Shown: piece by piece, positions 12,993 to 19,300 of the stretch | Layout of the letters: the number at the start of each line of letters is the position of its first letter | Numbering within the stretch: the stretch's first letter is position 1 | The notes under the pieces: generated by a model | What the model saw: the letters and a program-made list of their open reading frames with translations, nothing else | The model's database searches: none | Told to the model about the DNA's origin: nothing | From: an uncultured Prevotellaceae bacterium | Lineage (GTDB): Bacteria > Bacteroidota > Bacteroidia > Bacteroidales > Muribaculaceae | Direction of reading: 5' to 3' | Assembly (NCBI GenBank): GCA_937904375.1 | Contig: CALDIG010000155.1 | Location: 1 to 22,645, forward strand | DNA length: 22,645 nucleotides | Made by a program: the position numbers and the translations under genes

Positions 12993-14957
12993 ATGGCAAA
13001 GACAATAGACGAACTGAAGGCTGCAGCAGCGGTGGTGCGTGATGCCACCGAGGAGAAAGAGAATACCGCCTTGCGCATTGGGCAACTGTTCCTGGACACT
13101 ATAGAGACACTGGGCGATGTTAGCACCAACGCCATTAAAGGTTATGTGGTCATCAGCAGCACAAGCGAGTTACCCACATCGCCAACCACGGAGCAGCGCA
13201 TGAAGGGCTATCTGCTCGGCACGACGCTCTATGTGTGGGTAGGCACCGGCGGTGATACGCTTGACGGCAAATACCAAAGCGCCCAGCTGAAGGGTGCCGA
13301 TGGCGCTCCCGGCGAACCCGGTCCGAAGGGCGACAGCGGTGTTGACCTCGGTGATGTGGTGCTCGTCAACGACCTCACGACAGGTGGTGAGGGGAACGCC
13401 CTCTCGGCGGAAATGGGGAAATACCTTTATGAGAGCAGCAGCCAAAACTACATCAAAGGCTTTTACATTGACCAAACCAATAAGCTGGTCTTTAAGGAAA
13501 CATGGAACTATTACCCCGATTATTTCCCTTGTTCGCAAGGTGACAGTTTGGTGTGGACACCGGGTGTATCACTAACAGTGGCGAGATTAGTGTTTTACAA
13601 TTCGAGCAGAGAGATTGTCACATCTTATACAGCGAATTCAGCGCGGCGCACGATTACAGCCCCAGAGAACACTGCCTATGTTCGTATCTCATTTAACGAT
13701 ATGTATGGCGATGTGCCGAACACTATGCCGTTGAAGATTGGCGATGTGGAATACCCGAGAACCGATGACAAGGTTGGTGTGAAAGATATACCAATCACAC
13801 ATATACCTAACACAATGGCCAACAACTTTTATGGCTATCTGTATAACCATTTTGGCATAACTGACGTGCCTGCTGATGCGATGCTCTATGAGAACAAGAC
13901 TATTCAAGGCACGTCATATTCCGTAATCTCTTCGGGTACAAGATGCATTGCACAATTACCCATAGACTTCGGCTATGGTTTTAGAGTTACACCAACAAGT
14001 GGATACAATATTTGTTTATTTTTCTGCACCTATGAGCAAGTCGGTTCACAGCAGATAGGGGCAAGTACTGTTATATCAAAAACAGATGTGACCACTGAGC
14101 CAATCACAGCCATTGTGCCTCATGGCGCACACATGGCAGTTATTTGGGTAGCAAAGACAACCTATGCTGCAATAACCACCGATGAGGCGAAATTAGGCTT
14201 TACCGTTCAAATGGTAAAAATTCCCGATGTGCCAAGAATAGTAAAGTCAGTTAATCACAGAGGCTATGGCACATATCCTGAGAACACGCTTGTGGCTTTC
14301 CAAGAGTCAAGAAGGCAAGGTTTCTTCTGTGTGGAGACAGATGTTCGCACAACAAGCGATGGTGTGCTTGTGCTACTTCATGATGCATCTATCAACCGCA
14401 CGGCAAGAAATGCAGATGGCACTGCGATTAGTGGCACAGTTAACATCGCAGACATCACCTATCAGCAAGCACTTGAATACGACTTTGGCATCGCAAAAGG
14501 TTCTCAGTTCGCTGGCACAAAGATACCAACACTTGTTCAATTCTTAACCCTATGCAAGAGGCTGGGGTTGCACGCATACCTTGAATACAAAGATGCTGAT
14601 GTGTCAGCGATAGTGGCTGCTGTGCAAAATGCTGGAATGCGAGGGAATGTGACATATCTTGGCAACCAAATTTATCTTCGTTCAGTCAAAGCATTAGACA
14701 CTAAAGCAAGGCTCGCTATGCTTGCGGCGGCTGCGACAACATCTCTGTATAACGAGCTGAAAAACGACTTCAACGAGGTTATAGCAGATATGTCGTACAA
14801 TGATAGTTACACCACATTGAAAGAGGCTGGTATACCAGTTGAGGTGTATGTGGTTGACAATACGACCTACCTTGACAATATGGACAGCTATATTAGCGGT
14901 GTTACATCCAACACGCTTGTGGCAGATAGGTATTTGTATCTTACTGAAATTCTATGA
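12993..14957 (+). CDS. Phase-variable tail fibre, current form: GDPD-domain C-terminal module
   Basis: A 654-aa protein. Residues 1-40 (MAKTIDELKAAAAVVRDATE onward) are the anchor domain common in Bacteroidota phage fibres. About 103-118 is a collagen-like Gly-X-Y run (GADGAPGEPGPKGDSG). EGNALSAEMGK (133-143) is encoded by the inverted repeat and marks the swap point. About 150-235 is a beta-sandwich of carbohydrate-binding or adhesion type. From about 417 is a glycerophosphodiester phosphodiesterase domain with HRG (His422), Glu448/Asp450, HD (463-464) and EYK (Glu531, Lys533), so the catalytic and metal residues look intact. It probably binds and hydrolyses phosphodiester-containing surface glycans or teichoic-like polymers. 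ATG 12993 is preferred to 12960, which overlaps the promoter boxes. The gene ends at a two-way terminator facing the silent module. Confidence 0.85.
   Translation: MAKTIDELKAAAAVVRDATEEKENTALRIGQLFLDTIETLGDVSTNAIKGYVVISSTSELPTSPTTEQRMKGYLLGTTLYVWVGTGGDTLDGKYQSAQLKGADGAPGEPGPKGDSGVDLGDVVLVNDLTTGGEGNALSAEMGKYLYESSSQNYIKGFYIDQTNKLVFKETWNYYPDYFPCSQGDSLVWTPGVSLTVARLVFYNSSREIVTSYTANSARRTITAPENTAYVRISFNDMYGDVPNTMPLKIGDVEYPRTDDKVGVKDIPITHIPNTMANNFYGYLYNHFGITDVPADAMLYENKTIQGTSYSVISSGTRCIAQLPIDFGYGFRVTPTSGYNICLFFCTYEQVGSQQIGASTVISKTDVTTEPITAIVPHGAHMAVIWVAKTTYAAITTDEAKLGFTVQMVKIPDVPRIVKSVNHRGYGTYPENTLVAFQESRRQGFFCVETDVRTTSDGVLVLLHDASINRTARNADGTAISGTVNIADITYQQALEYDFGIAKGSQFAGTKIPTLVQFLTLCKRLGLHAYLEYKDADVSAIVAAVQNAGMRGNVTYLGNQIYLRSVKALDTKARLAMLAAAATTSLYNELKNDFNEVIADMSYNDSYTTLKEAGIPVEVYVVDNTTYLDNMDSYISGVTSNTLVADRYLYLTEIL
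13387..13420 (+). repeat. Left inverted repeat of the invertible fibre segment (IRL)
   Basis: This 34-bp site matches the reverse complement of 16771-16804 at 33 of 34 positions: 25 identical, one difference (A at 13412 against G), then 8 identical. It encodes EGNALSAEMGK in frame within the fibre; the single difference is silent (GAA/GAG). It contains a short palindrome, GAGGG-GAACG-CCCTC (13389-13403), whose 5-bp asymmetric centre is a likely crossover region for a tyrosine recombinase. Confidence 0.93.
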
Positions 14958-14960
14958 TAA

Positions 14961-14989
14961 TAGCGCAGAGGCACGAAACCTCTGCGCTA
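14961..14989. terminator. Two-way terminator between the convergent fibre modules
   Basis: An 11-bp perfect stem, TAGCGCAGAGG (14961-14971) / CCTCTGCGCTA (14979-14989), with a 7-nt loop, sits exactly between the two stop codons (14957 and 14994). It is symmetric, so it can end transcripts from either side and serve both orientations of the segment. T-tracts are short on both sides. Confidence 0.75.
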
Positions 14990-14993
14990 ATCT

Positions 14994-16802
14994 TTACAAG
15001 TTCCCAGCGATCCAAGAGCGTATCTTGCAGTAAACCGCTCGCCCCCATTGCTTGTATCCTTGAGCTCTCGGGTGTACTCCGTCGGTATAGCGAATGAATT
15101 TATCTTCGGAGTAAGGTGTTGAATCTGCCTCCTCATGCTGATAGTCATTGACTCGGTCAATCCAGCAACCTTGACCGATGCAAGTCACATTAGCGTGGTA
15201 TTTGCCGTTGTCAAATGTGTCAAGGTACTCTACATTCGCAGTCCTCAGTTTCCTTTCCATTGCAGTAGGCATACCCTCGCAAGGTCTGCCGAGAGCAAGA
15301 ATGCCGATTGCAATCTTGCAGTCATGGTAGTCAGCAAGCAGAGCGTCAACAAAGGTCTTTGCGCCTGGGAGTGTGTAACCTTCGCTATCATTAGTGCCAA
15401 GCATCACCACGCAGAAGTCAATGCCACTCAAATTGGGGAAATTGGTCGCCATATATTGAGCGAAAGACAACTCCCCATTGAACACGAAGGGAGAGTCAGA
15501 ACCACTATTGAACCTTGCCCATGTCCAACCGCCATGCCCTTCATGGTGGTAAGTCACTCCGTCAAGACTTTGCGATTGTTTGCCAATTTGGTTAATAGTA
15601 ACATCGCCATCCTCATTGAGTAAGCGATAGGTTTCGGAAGGGTTCGGACCATACTCCACAAGGCTGTCACCGACAATTAGCACGTTGAATGTTCCACTCA
15701 TTCCACTCTTTGCGACCTTTCGCACGTTAATAGTCTGCGTGCCTACCAAATAGTCATTTATATATCGGTCTTGTTTGTAGGTTTTGAGCGTTATTTGGTC
15801 AGTCCCAGTACCACTTGCATTAATACGCAAATGACCTTTTCCATAATCAGTTACTGAGCTTGGAAGACTATACACATACGGCAATTTGTTGAGATTGTAG
15901 ATTGTGTCCTGCACAAAGAAATCGCATTGCCTACCCACAACAACATCTATATTCGTTGGAAGAAGGAACCTTGCTGGGTTGTAATCGTTGGCATTTGCCA
16001 ATGCATCAACCTGCAAAGAGGTGTAATCGCTTTGCTTGACCATCAATTTAATAGCTCTAACTCTGGCTTCGTTAGGGCCACAAACTCGCATCCACTTTGC
16101 ACCTTGAGGTATATCCAATTTATGGAAATGGTTCTCATCGGTATTGTCAACGAGATGATGCAGACCTCCGAGATAAGTTGTATCTTTTTTGTCGGAATAA
16201 AACGATATAACATCCATAGGTGTGCCATATCGCGTAGCCATGAAAAGAGTTATATCTAAAGAGTCATCTATAAAAATATAGTCTGTTGTTCTATATAATT
16301 GAGAAGTTAGAACTCCAGTATTAAGCCCAAGATAACCGTAAGTTATATCCTTAACCAAATCAATAAGATTTATTTCCTCATTAAGAATTTCATCATGCTC
16401 TACAACAACATCTTTAAGGTTGCGTTGATTTTTTTGAGTGAGATATGATGTCGCTTTTTGTGCAGTAGTGCATACAACTCTCGCACATGTGGCACCTTCG
16501 GGGACTTGAACCTCATATTCTACACCAGCTGCTCCTAACTTGCTGACGGTTCCCTTACAGACTAAATTGTCGTCATAGAATGCAACAAATGCCACACTTG
16601 CGTTATTGCTGTCTCCTTTTGCGTATATCGGTTTTGTCGGGTCTATTTTTGTGTAAGGTGTGCGCCACCACCCACCGATACTCCAGTCTGTTCCAGATGT
16701 TGGTCGAATAGCACCACTTTCACTTGGCTGAACCATATCCATTGGATACTCTGTCCTTTGTCCTAATATCTTCCCCATCTCCGCCGAGAGGGCGTTCCCC
16801 TC
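14994..16802 (-). CDS. Silent alternative tail-fibre module: SGNH/GDSL hydrolase
   Basis: About 602 codons from the GAG in the repeat (16802-16800) to the stop at 14994. The start-less frame continues upstream into recombinase coding sequence, where its only ATG (16850) is incidental. After EGNALSAEMGK comes a beta-sandwich (IGGWWRTPYTKIDPTKPIYA ... FVAFYDDN ... VPEGATCARV) of the same type as in the GDPD module, a second adhesin-like region, then an SGNH hydrolase: block I LIVGDSLVEYG, block III MLGTNDSEG and block V TDGVHPRAQGY, which supply Ser, Asn and the Asp/His pair. SGNH enzymes of this kind are carbohydrate esterases or deacetylases. It becomes the fibre C-terminus after inversion. 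In the present orientation it has no start codon of its own and could only be transcribed by read-through from the recombinase gene. Confidence 0.88.
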   Translation of the reverse strand, partial: EGNALSAEMGKILGQRTEYPMDMVQPSESGAIRPTSGTDWSIGGWWRTPYTKIDPTKPIYAKGDSNNASVAFVAFYDDNLVCKGTVSKLGAAGVEYEVQVPEGATCARVVCTTAQKATSYLTQKNQRNLKDVVVEHDEILNEEINLIDLVKDITYGYLGLNTGVLTSQLYRTTDYIFIDDSLDITLFMATRYGTPMDVISFYSDKKDTTYLGGLHHLVDNTDENHFHKLDIPQGAKWMRVCGPNEARVRAIKLMVKQSDYTSLQVDALANANDYNPARFLLPTNIDVVVGRQCDFFVQDTIYNLNKLPYVYSLPSSVTDYGKGHLRINASGTGTDQITLKTYKQDRYINDYLVGTQTINVRKVAKSGMSGTFNVLIVGDSLVEYGPNPSETYRLLNEDGDVTINQIGKQSQSLDGVTYHHEGHGGWTWARFNSGSDSPFVFNGELSFAQYMATNFPNLSGIDFCVVMLGTNDSEGYTLPGAKTFVDALLADYHDCKIAIGILALGRPCEGMPTAMERKLRTANVEYLDTFDNGKYHANVTCIGQGCWIDRVNDYQHEEADSTPYSEDKFIRYTDGVHPRAQGYKQWGRAVYCKIRSWIAGNL

Positions 16803-16804
16803 AC
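16771..16804 (-). repeat. Right inverted repeat of the invertible fibre segment (IRR)
   Basis: This is the reverse complement of 13387-13420 with one difference. Read on the - strand it holds the last base of the recombinase's final Leu codon, the recombinase stop TGA (16803-16801), and, in another frame, the GAG GGG AAC start of the SGNH module. Because GTGA is present in both repeats, the recombinase keeps its stop after any inversion. Confidence 0.93.
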
Positions 16805-17670
16805 AACGCACCTTTGAACCGAATTGTTTCCTTGTGCACAGGACGGTCACGTCCTTGAAGATATTTGTTGGTGACGGCTACGCTGCTGTGCCTCGCTTGG
16901 TCACGGGCGATAACGATGCCCTCGGCATTGGCGAGGTCACGGATGCCTGAGTCTTTCAACGAATAGAACTGGTATTCCTTTGGCAGATCCAGACGTTTGC
17001 GCAGCCTCGCCCATCGGTCGCGGAACATGCGGCTGTGCAGTTTTGTCGCCCCTGGTCGGCAGCGCACACTGAATAGGTACCAGTCTTTCGGTGAGCGAAG
17101 GACGTGCAGCTCTCTCATGAGCGACAGCACCGCATTGTTGAGACCCACCATCTCTGCCTTGCCGTTCTTGCTGATTTCAGCACGGACATAGATAGCGTGT
17201 GCCTTCGCGTCGATGTCACCGATGCGGATGTTAGACAGCTCGTCAGGACGGATGAAGCAATAGTATTCCATCATCACGGCGAGGAGGTAGTGCTTGTTGC
17301 GTTCGTTGAGGAAGTCACGCACACGTTTGAGCTCGCTGGGTGGCAGAGGCTGGCGCACCTTCGGCGGTTCTTTCAGCGGCGGCACATCGAGCAGCGGGTT
17401 GCCGGAGATATAGTGCTGCTGTCGCAGCCATTTGCAAAACGACAGGCACCATGTGCGGTAGTTGTTGTGAGTGCGAGGTGCGACACCCCGACCGATGAAC
17501 ACCCATTCCAGGAACTGCGAGAACTCAATGTCCTCAATGGATGTGATGCCCTGCATGGCGCAGAAGGTTGACAGCATGGCGAGACGCTTGTTGTAGTCCT
17601 CCCTGGTGCTTCGCTTGACCATGCGGGAGAGGTGCTGGCGATAGTGGTCAAAAACATTGTTTAATGTCAT
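16801..17670 (-). CDS. Tyrosine recombinase, probable tail-fibre invertase
   Basis: A 289-aa protein with a SAM-like core-binding domain (about 1-100: MTLNNVFDHYRQHLSRMVKR) and a catalytic domain. Catalytic candidates are Arg in YCFIRPDELS, Lys in EISKNGKAEM, box II YSLKDSGIRDLANAEG, His in ARDQARHSS, and Tyr in VTNKYLQGRD. Box II has YSLKD where lambda-type enzymes have HxLRH, the same substitution as in the second integrase here. It lacks the N-terminal arm-binding domain of that 385-aa paralogue, as expected for a simple invertase. It lies directly outside the invertible segment with its stop codon in the repeat. The inversion function is inferred from this placement and architecture. Confidence 0.85.
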   Translation of the reverse strand: MTLNNVFDHYRQHLSRMVKRSTREDYNKRLAMLSTFCAMQGITSIEDIEFSQFLEWVFIGRGVAPRTHNNYRTWCLSFCKWLRQQHYISGNPLLDVPPLKEPPKVRQPLPPSELKRVRDFLNERNKHYLLAVMMEYYCFIRPDELSNIRIGDIDAKAHAIYVRAEISKNGKAEMVGLNNAVLSLMRELHVLRSPKDWYLFSVRCRPGATKLHSRMFRDRWARLRKRLDLPKEYQFYSLKDSGIRDLANAEGIVIARDQARHSSVAVTNKYLQGRDRPVHKETIRFKGAL

Positions 17671-17703
17671 TGTAGTGTCTTTTTATGAGTTGATATATGG
17701 TTA

Positions 17704-17731
17704 TACTTTTGCAAAGTTAAATGCAAAAGAT
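17704..17731. promoter_or_regulatory. Divergent promoter and possible operator between invertase and lysis genes
   Basis: Back-to-back -7 boxes: TACTTTTG (17704-17711, + strand, toward the holin-like gene) and TAACTTTG (17719-17712 on the - strand, toward the recombinase). A perfect 8-bp inverted repeat, CTTTTGCA (17706-17713) / TGCAAAAG (17722-17729), with an 8-nt spacer overlaps both boxes and ends just before ATG 17732. Clear -33 elements are missing. This layout would let one regulator act on both inversion and lysis, but that is inference. Confidence 0.5.
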
Positions 17732-18016
17732 ATGAAACCAAACAAGAAAGACAGCGTTGCGACATGGAGTGCGGTGGGCATGCTCGCATTCGGCGTGGGC
17801 ATCACCACCGCAGGGTTTATCATTCCACCCTCAGGCGAGATTCATGACTCTGTACTGTGGGTTCTGGGGCAGGCACTGCTCTATAGCGGCAGCATCTTCG
17901 GCATCACACTTTACACCAAGCGCAAACTGGGCGAGATTGAAGAGACTATTGCCAACCGATTACCTAAAGACAAAAACATCAAAAATGAAGACTATCAAGA
18001 GGGGCTGCAAGGGTGA
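17732..18016 (+). CDS. Holin-like small membrane protein
   Basis: A 94-aa protein with two transmembrane segments, at about residues 12-32 (WSAVGMLAFGVGITTAGFII) and 42-62 (SVLWVLGQALLYSGSIFGIT), a basic loop and a charged cytoplasmic tail. It lies directly upstream of, and overlaps by 32 nt, the endolysin gene, the classical holin position. ATG 17732 is used because the -7 box (17704-17711) lies within the longer frame from 17657. Holins oligomerise in the inner membrane to release the endolysin. No specific holin family was recognised; identity rests on topology and position. Confidence 0.65.
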   Translation: MKPNKKDSVATWSAVGMLAFGVGITTAGFIIPPSGEIHDSVLWVLGQALLYSGSIFGITLYTKRKLGEIEETIANRLPKDKNIKNEDYQEGLQG

Positions 18017-18872
18017 CGAGGTCACCACCTTGCAGCAAGCGTTGCACATCACTGCTGATGGCGACTTCGGCCCCAAGACCGAGGCTGCCGTGATAGTATT
18101 CCAAAAGAGCCACAATCTCACACCCGACGGATTTGTCGGTCCCATGACATGGGCGGCACTTGGTGTTAAGGAAAATGTGGGTACAAAGCCGACGAAGGAT
18201 ATACACATAATCATGAATTATGGGCATGCTAAATCCACACCAGGCAAACGTTCCCCACTTTATTCAACTCTTTCAAAAGAGGATCAAGCCTATTTCGCAA
18301 AATATCCTCAGTTCGGTACCGACCGCTACTATGAATATCTGTCAAACCGTGTAATCGGCAGGCAGATAACAGCGTCTCTTCGTGAGCGTGGATGGAATGT
18401 TCATGAGATTGAGCAGACAGGACCAAATGGACTCACCGAAATAGCCAATGCCACCAACAAGATATGTAAACAGTATGGGAAAGACAAATGCGTCTTTATC
18501 AGCGTACATTCAAATGCGGCACCCGCTAAGGACAATGGATGGGCTAACGCAAAAGGCTGGTGCATCTATACCACTAAAGGGCAGAACAAGTCCGACATAC
18601 TTGCTGACTGCATCTACAAATATGCCGATGAGTATTTTGTGAAGCAAGACAAGAGAAGCATCCGCAGAAGTATGGCAGATGGCGACCCTGACCAAGAGGC
18701 GAACTTCTATGTGATATACCATTGCAATTGCCCTGGTGTCTTGACGGAGAATTTCTTCTTCAATGACAAAGATGACCTCAAATATATTGTCTCGGAGGAG
18801 GGACAAAACAGTATCGTAAGAGCCCATGTGATGGGTGTTGAAGATTTCATTTATAAAGAACTTTTGAAATGA
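17985..18872 (+). CDS. Endolysin: PG-binding domain plus N-acetylmuramoyl-L-alanine amidase (Amidase_3)
   Basis: A 295-aa protein. Residues 1-60 form a PG_binding_1 domain (RGCKGDEVTTLQQAL, DGDFGPKTEAAVIVFQK, DGFVGPMTWAALG). Residues about 73-290 form an Amidase_3 zinc hydrolase: NYGHAKSTPGKRSP contains the first Zn ligand, His81; FISVHSNAA has the second His; and CPGVLTENFFF holds the catalytic Glu. It cleaves the amide bond between MurNAc and the stem peptide. No signal peptide is present, so export through the holin is expected. Start 17985 (inside the holin gene) was chosen because it begins directly before the PG-binding domain; the longer frame from 17757 is an out-of-frame reading of the holin. 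Confidence 0.9.
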   Translation: MKTIKRGCKGDEVTTLQQALHITADGDFGPKTEAAVIVFQKSHNLTPDGFVGPMTWAALGVKENVGTKPTKDIHIIMNYGHAKSTPGKRSPLYSTLSKEDQAYFAKYPQFGTDRYYEYLSNRVIGRQITASLRERGWNVHEIEQTGPNGLTEIANATNKICKQYGKDKCVFISVHSNAAPAKDNGWANAKGWCIYTTKGQNKSDILADCIYKYADEYFVKQDKRSIRRSMADGDPDQEANFYVIYHCNCPGVLTENFFFNDKDDLKYIVSEEGQNSIVRAHVMGVEDFIYKELLK

Positions 18873-19300
18873 GGAGCTTTTACCTATTCTTGATAATCTG
18901 CCTGGGTTTTTTATTCGATGGCTGCAAGGGCACCAAGACCATCACCGAGCGGGTTGAGGTGCCAGTGCCGATAGTGCAGGAGCACACCATTGAGAGTGTG
19001 AAGATAGACCATGTGCGTGACACCCTGGTGCAGCGCGACTCGGTGTTCCACTTCGTGAAAGGCGACACGGTGCTCATCGAAAAGTGGCACAACCTGCAAG
19101 GCACTACCAATGTGGTGCGTGTTGACACCGTACACGTCACCGACAGCGTGCAGGTGCCGGTGGTCACCACGCAGACAATAGAAAGACAGGTGGAGGTACC
19201 GCGCCCTTTATCATGGGCGCAGAAGACGCTGATGATCTTCGGCGGTGTCTCGATGATAGCGGTGCTTCTGCTCATAGCTTACAAAACCAGAAAGCGATGA
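18869..19300 (+). CDS. Candidate u-spanin: lipoprotein with C-terminal membrane anchor
   Basis: A 143-aa protein. The N-terminal signal (MRSFYLFLIICLGFLFDGC) ends in a Cys at position 19 that could be lipidated; the lipobox (FDG-C) is non-standard, but Bacteroidota are tolerant. The middle is Val/Thr-rich alternating sequence typical of extended beta structure (KTITERVEVPVPIVQEHTIE and VVRVDTVHVTDSVQVPVVTT). Residues about 117-139 form a transmembrane helix with a basic end (LMIFGGVSMIAVLLLIAYKT, RKR). A lipoprotein N-terminus plus a C-terminal inner-membrane anchor is the design of T1 gp11-type u-spanins, which fuse inner and outer membranes at lysis. It follows the endolysin with a 4-nt overlap (ATGA), completing a lysis cassette. 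Confidence 0.65.
   Translation: MRSFYLFLIICLGFLFDGCKGTKTITERVEVPVPIVQEHTIESVKIDHVRDTLVQRDSVFHFVKGDTVLIEKWHNLQGTTNVVRVDTVHVTDSVQVPVVTTQTIERQVEVPRPLSWAQKTLMIFGGVSMIAVLLLIAYKTRKR

Larger units (their letters stand above)
13387..16804. other. Invertible DNA segment (3,418 bp) swapping tail-fibre C-terminal modules
   Basis: The segment is bounded by the 34-bp inverted repeats and holds two convergent modules: the GDPD module (+ strand, now joined to the fibre start) and the SGNH module (- strand, now without a start). Inversion at the repeats would join the fixed 132-residue N-terminus (12993-13388) to the SGNH module in the same frame, giving a 734-aa protein in place of 654 aa. A tyrosine recombinase gene lies directly beside the right repeat. 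The same logic is known from the Mu G segment and P1 C segment, which use serine invertases; here the enzyme is of the tyrosine class. Confidence 0.9.

Noticed and set aside
12993..14957. Diversity-generating retroelement acting on the fibre gene.
   Set aside because: No reverse transcriptase gene and no adenine-biased template/variable repeat pair were seen; variation is explained by the inverted repeats and recombinase.
16803..16850. ATG 16850 as a genuine start for the SGNH module.
   Set aside because: The 16 residues before the repeat are an out-of-frame reading of the recombinase 3' end and have no ribosome site; the module makes sense only as a C-terminus joined by inversion.
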